Source: Abditibacteriaceae bacterium
Lineage (GTDB): Bacteria; Armatimonadota; Abditibacteriia; Abditibacteriales; Abditibacteriaceae
Direction: 5' to 3'
DNA length: 51,253 bases
NCBI GenBank assembly: GCA_019239895.1
Contig: JAFAZH010000034.1
Span: 1-51,253 of the forward strand
The notes beneath the pieces were generated by a model. That model was not told the origin of the DNA and searched no databases. It saw only the letters and a program-made list of their open reading frames with translations. The number at the start of each line of letters is the position of its first letter. The stretch's first letter is position 1. The position numbers were made by a program, and so were the translations under genes. Shown piece by piece: positions 42,245-49,752 of this stretch.

Positions 42245-44326
42245 ATGAGGGATTATGCTCCCGCTGCGCTCCGCAATGTGGCATTTGCCGCCCATAGCGG
42301 AGCGGGCAAAACGACCTTGCAAGAGGCGTGTCTGTACGCGGCTGGTGCGACCGACCGCATCGGCAAAGTGGACGATGGCAACACCGTCTCCGATTACCTG
42401 CCCGAAGAGATCAAGCGCAAAAGCTCGATCTGCGCGACGCTGCTAGCGTTTGAACATGGCAACGTCAAATTCAACTTTCTAGATACCCCTGGCTACACCG
42501 ATTTCTTTGGCGAAGTGTGTGTCAGCATGGCGGCAGTGGAAAATGCTGTCCTGGTGGCTAACGCCACGACAGAGTTGGAAATCGGTTTCGAGGCGGCGGC
42601 CCAGCGGGCCAGGCAAAATGGCCTGGCCTGTTTTGTTTTTATTAACCACCTCGACCGCGAGCGATCTTCCTTTGAGTCGGTTTTCGATGCCTTACATGTC
42701 AAGCTTAAAATTCCCGTCGTGGCCCTCACCTATCCTTTAGGCATTGAGAATTCCTTCCGGGGCTACATTGATGTCGTGGAGCAAAAAGCCTATGAGGACA
42801 AAGCGGGCAAGTTGACCGAGGTTCCCATTCCTGACGAAAGCATGGGGCGTATTGAAGAGTTACGCGGGGCACTTATTGAAGCCGCCGTTGAGTGCGACGA
42901 CGACCTGATGGAGAAATACCTGGATGGGGGCGAAATCTCCACTGGGGAACTGCAAAGTTTGATTAAAAAAGCGGTCGGCCAGGGTTGCCTGCTGCCCGTA
43001 CTGTGTGGCAGTGCCGCCAAGTCCATCGGCGTGGCAAAGTTGCTCGCAACTCTCGAAGAGTTGGCTCTATCGCCTGCCGATGCCCCGGCGCGTAAGGCAA
43101 CTGACCTCAACGGTGAAGCAACGACAGTCGCCGCCGATCCCGCTGCACCTTTCCGGGGTTACGTTTTTAAGACCTTCTCTGATCCGTTTACAGGCCGTTT
43201 AACTTTTATCAAGATCGCTTCAGGCACCCTGCGCAAAGATGCCGATGTGGTGAACCTCGACCGTGACCACCACGAACGCCTGGCCCACCTCTATTCGCCA
43301 CTGGGTAAAAAGCAAACCGAAGTCATGGCAGCGCAAGCGGGCGATATTATCCTCGTCAATAAGCTTAAAGGCACCAGCACAGGCGACAACCTGGCAGCCC
43401 CTGGTGCGGGAGTGCGCTTTAGCCGTCCCGAATGCCCGCCCAGCCTGTACAGCTTGGCCATTGAGCCAGTCACGCATGGTGACGACGATAAGCTCAATGA
43501 TGCCCTGGCCCGCCTGAGCGAAGAAGATCAGACGTTGCGGGTTACCCGCGACCCGGCCACCGGGCAGACTGTAATTTCGGGCTTAGGCGATATTCATCTG
43601 CATACCCTGGTAGCACGTCTCAAATCGAGCTTTGGCGTAGATGTCAATAAAGCCGATCCCAGAGTCCCTTATCGCGAAACGATCCGCAAGACCGTTAAAT
43701 ACGAAGGCAAGCTCAAGAAGCAATCGGGTGGGCACGGCCAATTTGCCGATGTGTGGTTAGAACTGGAACCCCTGCCACCCGGCAGCGGCCTGGAATTTGT
43801 GGATAAAATTGTCGGCGGTGTGGTGCCGCGCAGCTTCATTCCCGGTGTGGAAGAAGGCGTGCGCGAAGCGACCAAAGAAGGCCCCCTCGCCGGTTGCCCC
43901 CTGGTGGACATCCGCGTTACGCTTTTCGATGGTAAATACCACGATGTGGACTCTTCCCTCCAGACCTTCAAGATGGCCGGTAGCCTCGGCTTGCGGGGTG
44001 GCGTCAAAGAGGCCAGTCCGGTTTTGATGGAGCCTATCATGGAAGCCAGCATTGAGGTGCCCGAAGCTTCGGCGGGTGATGTGGTGGGCGATCTTAACTC
44101 GCGGCGCGGCCATATCTTGGGCATGGAGCCATCCGGCGATGGAACCGTGCGGGTGAAGGCCCATATCCCCGAAGCCGAACTGCTCAAATATCCAATCGTG
44201 TTACGTTCCTTAACGCATGGACGCGGCAGCTTTACCAAACAGTTCGACCATTACAGCCATGTCCCCGATAACGTCGCGCGACCTATCATTGAGGAGTTCC
44301 AAAAGCGGCGGGAAGCGGGGCATTAG
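42245..44326 (+). CDS. Elongation factor G-like GTPase (EF-G2 type)
   Basis: A 693-residue translational GTPase with all five EF-G domains. The G domain has AHSGAGKTTL at 16-25 (family EF-G has AHIDAGKTT), DTPGYTDF at 80-87 and NHLD at 134-137 instead of the usual NKMD, the features of the EF-G2/FusA2-like branch. Domains II to V follow, with YRETIRKTVKYEGKLKKQSG and GGVVPRSFIPGVEEGVREAT typical of domain IV. I chose the ATG at 42245, preceded by GGAGG; a GTG-type longer frame exists. It is a paralogue of, not a substitute for, canonical fusA. Probably acts in ribosome recycling or stress, which is unproven. Confidence 0.88.
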   Translation: MRDYAPAALRNVAFAAHSGAGKTTLQEACLYAAGATDRIGKVDDGNTVSDYLPEEIKRKSSICATLLAFEHGNVKFNFLDTPGYTDFFGEVCVSMAAVENAVLVANATTELEIGFEAAAQRARQNGLACFVFINHLDRERSSFESVFDALHVKLKIPVVALTYPLGIENSFRGYIDVVEQKAYEDKAGKLTEVPIPDESMGRIEELRGALIEAAVECDDDLMEKYLDGGEISTGELQSLIKKAVGQGCLLPVLCGSAAKSIGVAKLLATLEELALSPADAPARKATDLNGEATTVAADPAAPFRGYVFKTFSDPFTGRLTFIKIASGTLRKDADVVNLDRDHHERLAHLYSPLGKKQTEVMAAQAGDIILVNKLKGTSTGDNLAAPGAGVRFSRPECPPSLYSLAIEPVTHGDDDKLNDALARLSEEDQTLRVTRDPATGQTVISGLGDIHLHTLVARLKSSFGVDVNKADPRVPYRETIRKTVKYEGKLKKQSGGHGQFADVWLELEPLPPGSGLEFVDKIVGGVVPRSFIPGVEEGVREATKEGPLAGCPLVDIRVTLFDGKYHDVDSSLQTFKMAGSLGLRGGVKEASPVLMEPIMEASIEVPEASAGDVVGDLNSRRGHILGMEPSGDGTVRVKAHIPEAELLKYPIVLRSLTHGRGSFTKQFDHYSHVPDNVARPIIEEFQKRREAGH

Positions 44327-44342
44327 CCCTCGCCAACAGAAA

Positions 44343-44475
44343 TGAACCACAGAGGCACAGAGATTGGAAAGAAAATAGAGGATAGAGAATAGAGGATCGA
44401 AAATGGCTGTTGCGGCAATTACGATCCTCCATCTTCTATCTTCAATCCTCGTCCTCTCTGTGTCTCTGTGGTTCA
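44343..44475. repeat. Long heptad-patterned palindrome between EF-G-like and thrB
   Basis: Arms TGAACCACAGAGGCACAGAG and CTCTGTGTCTCTGTGGTTCA pair, and the symmetry continues inward (AATAGAG-GATAGAG-AATAGAG against GATCCTC-CATCTTC-TATCTTC-AATCCTC) in strict seven-base units to a loop around GGCTGTTGCGGC. It resembles 21431-21574 and ends five bases from the thrB stop. Confidence 0.85.
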
Positions 44476-44479
44476 CCGC

Positions 44480-45610
44480 TTAATCTGTAACCACACAACC
44501 CTCAAGATCAACTGTCACCAGCAAAGCTTTACCAAAAACTTCATGCTCAGCCGCCGCATCTTGCAGGGCGCGGCAGACTTCTTGCGTCAGATTCTCATTG
44601 TTAGTTGGCAACCACGCCAAAATCGTGGGGCCAGCGCCAGAGAGCGTCGCGCCATACGCTCCGGCTTCGGCGGCGGCGCGCAAAATGGCATGAAAACCGG
44701 GCATGAGCCTCGCGCGATGATCTTGATGCAGCCGATCCCGTAACGCTTCAGGGAGTAAGTCCCATTGCCGCGTCGCCAGGGCCGCCAGCAGCAGCGCGGT
44801 GTGGGCCATGTTAAATGTGGTATCGGCGCGAAAGACCGCATCCGGCAAAACCGCACGCGCCGCGCTGGTGGCTAATTCGCTATCGGGTATAAAAACGACC
44901 AGGCCGGGAAATTCGGCCACCGGCATTTGCACCGCGAGAGCTTGCTCGATAGGGGGTTGAGGCGTGGGGTCATGATGGGCCGGGGCATCGCGCTGTGTTG
45001 CTCCCAGGCTGGAGGTCGCCGCTGCCGTGCCAGTGGTTTCGGCTCTGGTGATAGGGTTCTGCGCAAAGTTAGGCAGGTCATCTTTTGGCTTGGTCTCATC
45101 GCTTAGAGACTGCCCTGCGGTGCGAGGTGGATGCTGACTTTCGGCTATCGTCGAGACCACTAAACCACCCAGCAAGGCGGGGGCGACATTATCAGGATGC
45201 CCTTCTAACTGGGTGGCCAGAGTAATGAGTTCGGCAGTCGAGGCACTACGGTGTCCGCTTTGTTTGGCCCATTCATTCGCAGCCACCAGAGCGCCGACGC
45301 GGGCCGCTGCCGAACTGCCCAGACCCCGCGCCGGGGGAATGCCATTTTCCAGAGTTAGATCAAAGGGCGTTAGAGGTTCATTGAGAAATTGGAAGAGATG
45401 GCGCACCGCTAAGACCGCGATGTTATGGTTCCTATCGGTCAAAGCCGCCTCATTGTCGCTGCCTTCACCGGCCAGGATAATGCGCCCGACTCCATCCTGG
45501 GCTTCATTGATGGTCACGTAGTTATAGATATTGAGAGCCAGACCAAGGGTATCAAACCCAGGGCCGAGGTTGGCGGAAGTGGCTGGCACACGCACGCGTA
45601 CTGTAGGCAT
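44480..45610 (-). CDS. thrB: Homoserine kinase with an unusual insertion
   Basis: A 376-residue GHMP kinase that phosphorylates homoserine in threonine synthesis. Motifs: PATSANLGPGFDTLGLALN at the N-terminus, the ATP loop PPARGLGSSAAA (92-103), EGHPDNVAPALLGG (136-149), and the closing ATLSGAGPTILAW. The usual length is about 300-320; residues near 156-222 are an extra low-complexity stretch (TAGQSLSDETKPKDDLPNFA, then Thr/Ala/Pro-rich) between beta strands. The flanking sequence is normal and the frame is intact. No thrC is adjacent. Start has AAGGAA upstream. Confidence 0.93.
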   Translation of the reverse strand: MPTVRVRVPATSANLGPGFDTLGLALNIYNYVTINEAQDGVGRIILAGEGSDNEAALTDRNHNIAVLAVRHLFQFLNEPLTPFDLTLENGIPPARGLGSSAAARVGALVAANEWAKQSGHRSASTAELITLATQLEGHPDNVAPALLGGLVVSTIAESQHPPRTAGQSLSDETKPKDDLPNFAQNPITRAETTGTAAATSSLGATQRDAPAHHDPTPQPPIEQALAVQMPVAEFPGLVVFIPDSELATSAARAVLPDAVFRADTTFNMAHTALLLAALATRQWDLLPEALRDRLHQDHRARLMPGFHAILRAAAEAGAYGATLSGAGPTILAWLPTNNENLTQEVCRALQDAAAEHEVFGKALLVTVDLEGCVVTD

Positions 45611-45891
45611 AAGGAAATTCCTTTACGGCTATTTTGACAAGCAAAATTTGCTTTATAGTCTCGCGCGCATTATAACCATTATAAGGTGAGGTTAGCAATA
45701 GAGCAGCGGGTAAACTGTCCGCGTCAACCTCATATACAACCTTGGTCGCTCGCCCTCAGCGCAACATACGGGCCATATTGTTGTCAAATTGCACGACTAA
45801 GTTGTAAAAGTACTCGAAAAATGGCTTAATAAAGGATTAAGCTAGAGCAAGAACCACTTGAATCTTAGTCGAAGACAGACGGAGATTTGAC

Positions 45892-47034
45892 ATGAAATAT
45901 CAATCGTTGGCAGTAGGTGCAGCAGCATTAACTCTGGCCGTAGCGACAGCCACCACAGGGTTGGCACAAACGGCTGTAGACAATGCCCCCGCCGCCCCTG
46001 CCCAACCCTATACAGCGACTCCTGGCACCCTCCCCCCGGCTCAAGGGGAGGCAATACCGACCGCCGGTAAAACAGACAGGGCCGGAGGCGCTTATACCTT
46101 AGGTATTCAGAATGCAGGACAACCAGCAGAACGCGCCCCCAAGGGAGTCAACCCCCGGCGCAAACAAATGGAACAAAGCCTGCGCGGGCAATGGGCGGCT
46201 TTTGGTTTTGCGGGTGAAGATACGCAGAACGCGCTGCTCACTTACATTCGCAAAGAAGAACGTGCCCGCTGGCCCATCAAGAATAGCGCCCAGCGCATGG
46301 TGCAATGCCTCACGCCGGGAACTGCGCCAACTTCCACCGTCGCCCTGAATGCAGCGCCTGCGCCCCTGGCCGATGACCCGGCACGCGATGAGCAGATACG
46401 AGCGGCCATTACCGATTTTCGCGCGGCCCTGGAAAAAGATAAGGCACGCCGTCAGGCAGCGGAGGCGGCCCTGGATGCCCAGATTGGCTATTCTAAGCAT
46501 CCTCGCTTAGAGGCCATGCTGATATTATTCGGTCTTATCGGCGATACCCAGGTCGTCGTAGTGCCTGCGCCGCCACCACCGCCAGCGGCGATTAATCCCC
46601 TCCCTGTGCCTGCTGTACCAGCAACAGCAATGGCCCCTGCCTTGAACGTTGCCATGCCCACAGGTGGAGCCGGTGCGGTAGGAGGGACAATAGGCAGAGT
46701 GGATGCAGGGTTTAGCTCCACCTCAGTCCATGTCTTGGCCAAGAGTTCGAGCAGCTTTTTTAATTTCGGCGGTTTAGCTGGCGAGCAGAACAGGGTTCTC
46801 TTCCAGGGTTATGATCCCTTTGCTTCAGAACTCCATCAAGAACTGATGCGGCGTTTTGACAAAAACGGAGATAATCGTTTAGATGCTAACGAACAGGCCC
46901 AGGCCATGCGGTATCTGCGCGCGGCCCTCAATGCGCCAGGCAGCGATAATGTCATTATGGTTGCCCCACTGGATGGCACAACCACCCAAGCGGTCGCCAG
47001 CGTGAATCCCAAAGAGCCTAAAACGCAACGCTAA
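45892..47034 (+). CDS. Secreted EF-hand protein of unknown function
   Basis: A 380-residue exported protein with signal peptide (residues 1-25, ending GLAQ). A Pro/Ala-rich stretch leads to a helical domain (residues 85-215: RKQMEQSLRGQWAAFGFAGE, then RAALEKDKARRQAAEAALDA), a proline run (225-240), a Gly/Ser-rich region and a C-terminal EF-hand loop DKNGDNRLDANE (323-334) with all calcium ligands. GGAG lies seven bases before the ATG. It is monocistronic, ended by a bidirectional hairpin at 47075. Calcium binding is well supported by sequence; function unknown. Confidence 0.72.
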   Translation: MKYQSLAVGAAALTLAVATATTGLAQTAVDNAPAAPAQPYTATPGTLPPAQGEAIPTAGKTDRAGGAYTLGIQNAGQPAERAPKGVNPRRKQMEQSLRGQWAAFGFAGEDTQNALLTYIRKEERARWPIKNSAQRMVQCLTPGTAPTSTVALNAAPAPLADDPARDEQIRAAITDFRAALEKDKARRQAAEAALDAQIGYSKHPRLEAMLILFGLIGDTQVVVVPAPPPPPAAINPLPVPAVPATAMAPALNVAMPTGGAGAVGGTIGRVDAGFSSTSVHVLAKSSSSFFNFGGLAGEQNRVLFQGYDPFASELHQELMRRFDKNGDNRLDANEQAQAMRYLRAALNAPGSDNVIMVAPLDGTTTQAVASVNPKEPKTQR

Positions 47035-47074
47035 ACTAATGCGGCTAACCTCTGTCAGTTAGTTACAAACTATT

Positions 47075-47104
47075 AAAGCGCGTGAGAATTTCCTCACGCG
47101 CTTT
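47075..47104. terminator. Bidirectional terminator
   Basis: AAAGCGCGTGAG/CTCACGCGCTTT form a 12-bp stem around AATTTC with T/A runs on both sides. It serves the EF-hand gene on plus and, overlapping the stop region, the TIM-barrel gene on minus. Confidence 0.88.
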
Positions 47105-47789
47105 TGCTTGCACAAACTTCCTGGAAAGCGCGGGTGGCCCCTTCAATGCTTGCCGCCTCTTTGCCCGTCACGATAGCGCCTATTAACAAACCTTTAACGC
47201 CAGTGCGCCGCAATGCCGGAATATCCTCCGGCACAATAAGCTTTTGCGAAGGCACAATAACCGGCACGTTAATGGCCTGCACCAGTTCGGCATAATGGGC
47301 TAAATCGAGCGTATCCAGGGCACAACCATAAGCGGCATGATTGACGATGCTGGCTTCACACATCTCCATGCCCAGATGCTCTAAAGCTGCCATCGTGGTC
47401 AGGGATGCTCCTTCAAAAGCCGCCAGCATAGAACTCAAATGATTTTGCGTCAGCGCCCAGGCTGGGGTTTCAGCAGGATAGGCATCGAAAAAATCTACGC
47501 CCATTCTAGCCAACTCAGCGAATTCCGGCTCCGTGGCAAAAGGCGCTCCGCCTGGCACCACGCCCACTGGCACCTCCCCGGCCACTTCTAAAATGCGTAT
47601 AATGTTAGCTCGCTCTTCTTCCAGTGAACCGAAGTGGGTGCCCGAAGCAAAGTGATGCACATTGAGGTGTATCTTCAAACCTTGCGCGCCGCCCCGCAAC
47701 GCCGCCTGCGCCAGGCAAACCTCATTGCGTGGCAACGATACCATCAAAGTGAAGTCCTGAGTTTGCAGCATGTTCAGCAGTTTGTTCAT
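47094..47789 (-). CDS. TIM-barrel protein of unknown function
   Basis: A 231-residue protein with beta/alpha repeats ending in a glycine-rich phosphate-site-like segment (GVKGLLIGAIVTGKEAASIE). Internal blocks are FTLMVSLPRNEVCLAQAALR, GAQGLKIHLNVHHFASGTHF and INVPVIVPSQKLIVPEDIPA. It resembles ribulose-phosphate-binding-barrel enzymes such as NanE-type epimerases, but no catalytic motif can be assigned. No signal peptide. It stands alone in convergent orientation to the EF-hand gene. Confidence 0.5.
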   Translation of the reverse strand: MNKLLNMLQTQDFTLMVSLPRNEVCLAQAALRGGAQGLKIHLNVHHFASGTHFGSLEEERANIIRILEVAGEVPVGVVPGGAPFATEPEFAELARMGVDFFDAYPAETPAWALTQNHLSSMLAAFEGASLTTMAALEHLGMEMCEASIVNHAAYGCALDTLDLAHYAELVQAINVPVIVPSQKLIVPEDIPALRRTGVKGLLIGAIVTGKEAASIEGATRAFQEVCASKSA

Positions 47790-48094
47790 GAAATGGACGT
47801 TCCTTTAGCCGCTCTACACTAACTTAATATGTAATACTTTTAGAGTCACAGATATTGTTCTATTGTAGCATGAACTCTGGCCCAATTCTGTTAGCCATTT
47901 CACATCAGCACCGAACTCAAAATAGTTCTTTAGTAGCTCGATGACCACTTGACAACAGAATGTCGCAGTGGCAAATTTGCTGCAAAATAATTCTCATTCA
48001 CAGACGCCACATCCCACACCACGATTTAAATTAAGAGCCTTAAGCACAGAGCAGATATAATAGAGTTGTCACTTTGAAGTGAGGTATTCCCCCT
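47790..48094. promoter_or_regulatory. Divergent intergenic region with a -10-like box
   Basis: This 305-bp gap separates the TIM-barrel gene from the AAA+ ATPase gene. TATAAT at 48056-48061 could be the -10 of the ATPase promoter, though a good -35 is not evident. No RNA gene or repeat is seen. Confidence 0.35.
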
Positions 48095-49669
48095 ATGGCA
48101 TTAAGTGCAGCGGCGCGAGCCGCCTTAGAACAATTCAGAGCGCAGCAATCCGGCGGCGCTGCCGGAACCGTCGAGATGGACGATCAGGGCTTTGACAATG
48201 GGAATGGGAACGGCAATGGAGGCGTCACATCGCTTGGCCCCGCCCCCAGCTTTTCCCCTCCCGCACCATCAGCACCCGCACCATCAGCACCGACCTCAGC
48301 CCCAACCAACGGAGCGATGCGTGGCATTGCTGGCAAGCACCAAGGGCTGTTCCGTCCTGAACAACCCAAGTCTTTTAAGGATTGTGGCGTCTCCTATCGT
48401 GTCTTAGAAGGCTTAGTTTTAAAAATCATTAAGCAGGAAGGCCCGCAGAATGTGCCACAACTGGCCGAACAGCTTAAGTTGAGCATCAACGTGTTTCAGG
48501 ATGTGGTGCAATCCCTGCTCAAGCGCGAGTTACTCGATACGCCCATGCCGATGCACTATGACCTGACCACACGCGGTCGAGAGTTCACCACCTTAATCGA
48601 GCGCGAAGATGCTTACGTGGGGCCAGCTCCGGTGGCTTTCAAAGACTATTGCTCGATGTGCCAGCAACAGGCCAAACGCGAGCGGCGCGTCACGCTTGAG
48701 GACGTGGATGAGGTCTTCTCGGACTATCCCATGCGCCCGGAATTGAAGCGGATGCTTAAAGAAGGCTTTAATTCTCAGGGGCCGCTGCTTTTTTATGGCC
48801 CGCCGGGTAATGGTAAATCGCTGATTACCGATAACCTGCACCGCTTGCTGAAAGACCCGGTCGTATTGCCTTACTGCTTCGAGTTTAATGGGAAAGTCGT
48901 ACAGCTTTATGACCCAGCCTTCCACAAGCTGCGCGATGACCTGATGAAGCAGGAAGAGGAAGAGTCTTCGGGCAGTGTGAGCACGGCTGGCAAGCCCGAC
49001 CGGCGCTGGCTAATTTCGGCCCCGCCCCTGGTGACAGTGGGTACGGAATTTAAAGTCTCGCACTTTGAAATCTCCTTCGACGGCCAATACTTCGCACCAC
49101 CCCAGGTGAAAGCTAATAACGGCATCTTCATCTTCGACGACTTGGGTCGCCAAACCGAAGATCACAACATGATTCTCAACCAGTTCATCTATCCTTTGGA
49201 ACAACGAGAATCTATCGTGAAGTTCACCGGCGGTTCGGCTATGCGTGCCCCGTTCCTGGAGCGTTTGTTCCTTTCCACGAACCTCAACCACCAGGAAATC
49301 CTGGATGACGCTTTCAAGCGCCGCTTGTTGTACCAGGTGTTGGTAGACCGCCCAACCGTTGCACTCTGGAAAGACATCTTCCGCCGCATCGCAGCCAAGA
49401 GCGGCATTGAGCCGCAATTTGCCGCCGAACTGGGCGATATTCTGGTTAAGTGGTATAAAGAGGACAGCCGCGTGATCCGTGCTGTAGACCCGCGCAACAT
49501 CTTCAAGATGATTGATGCCACCCTCGATGAAGGCCAGTCTGCCAGTGAAGTGCTGGATATGGAAATGTTCCGCCGCATCTACGACCAATATCCCGCCGCT
49601 TACAAGCATGAGGCCAAGGAATACGTCGGCGCGATGGACACCATCGGCGAAGGCGATACCGAAGAGTAA
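48095..49669 (+). CDS. AAA+ ATPase with N-terminal winged-helix segment
   Basis: A 524-residue ATPase. Residues 1-75 are low complexity (FDNGNGNGNGG, then Pro/Ser/Ala repeats). Residues 95-165 resemble a winged helix (VLKIIKQEGPQNVPQLAEQL). The AAA+ module follows with Walker A at 235-242 (YGPPGNGKS), Walker B at 343-349 (GIFIFDDLGR), and a sensor region (LFLSTNLNH) near 395. A CSMC pair near 186-189 could bind metal. A long insertion (KQEEEESSGSVSTAGKPDRR) splits Walker A from B. Members occur in Chloroflexota and Armatimonadota; role unknown, perhaps linked to pili or DNA. A GTGAGG lies 11 bases before the ATG. Confidence 0.75.
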   Translation: MALSAAARAALEQFRAQQSGGAAGTVEMDDQGFDNGNGNGNGGVTSLGPAPSFSPPAPSAPAPSAPTSAPTNGAMRGIAGKHQGLFRPEQPKSFKDCGVSYRVLEGLVLKIIKQEGPQNVPQLAEQLKLSINVFQDVVQSLLKRELLDTPMPMHYDLTTRGREFTTLIEREDAYVGPAPVAFKDYCSMCQQQAKRERRVTLEDVDEVFSDYPMRPELKRMLKEGFNSQGPLLFYGPPGNGKSLITDNLHRLLKDPVVLPYCFEFNGKVVQLYDPAFHKLRDDLMKQEEEESSGSVSTAGKPDRRWLISAPPLVTVGTEFKVSHFEISFDGQYFAPPQVKANNGIFIFDDLGRQTEDHNMILNQFIYPLEQRESIVKFTGGSAMRAPFLERLFLSTNLNHQEILDDAFKRRLLYQVLVDRPTVALWKDIFRRIAAKSGIEPQFAAELGDILVKWYKEDSRVIRAVDPRNIFKMIDATLDEGQSASEVLDMEMFRRIYDQYPAAYKHEAKEYVGAMDTIGEGDTEE

Positions 49670-49695
49670 AGTGAGAGCTTGACTGACAATTAAAC

Positions 49696-49724
49696 AAGGG
49701 ATGAGTAATTAATACTCATCCCTT
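49696..49724. terminator. Terminator between the AAA+ ATPase and repeat-protein genes
   Basis: AAGGGATGAGTA and TACTCATCCCTT form a 12-bp perfect stem around ATTAA, with TTTGC after. It can serve the ATPase gene on plus and, in part, the convergent gene on minus. Confidence 0.88.
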
Positions 49725-49752
49725 TTGCTTTTGCGCTTAATAAGCCCCTGCT

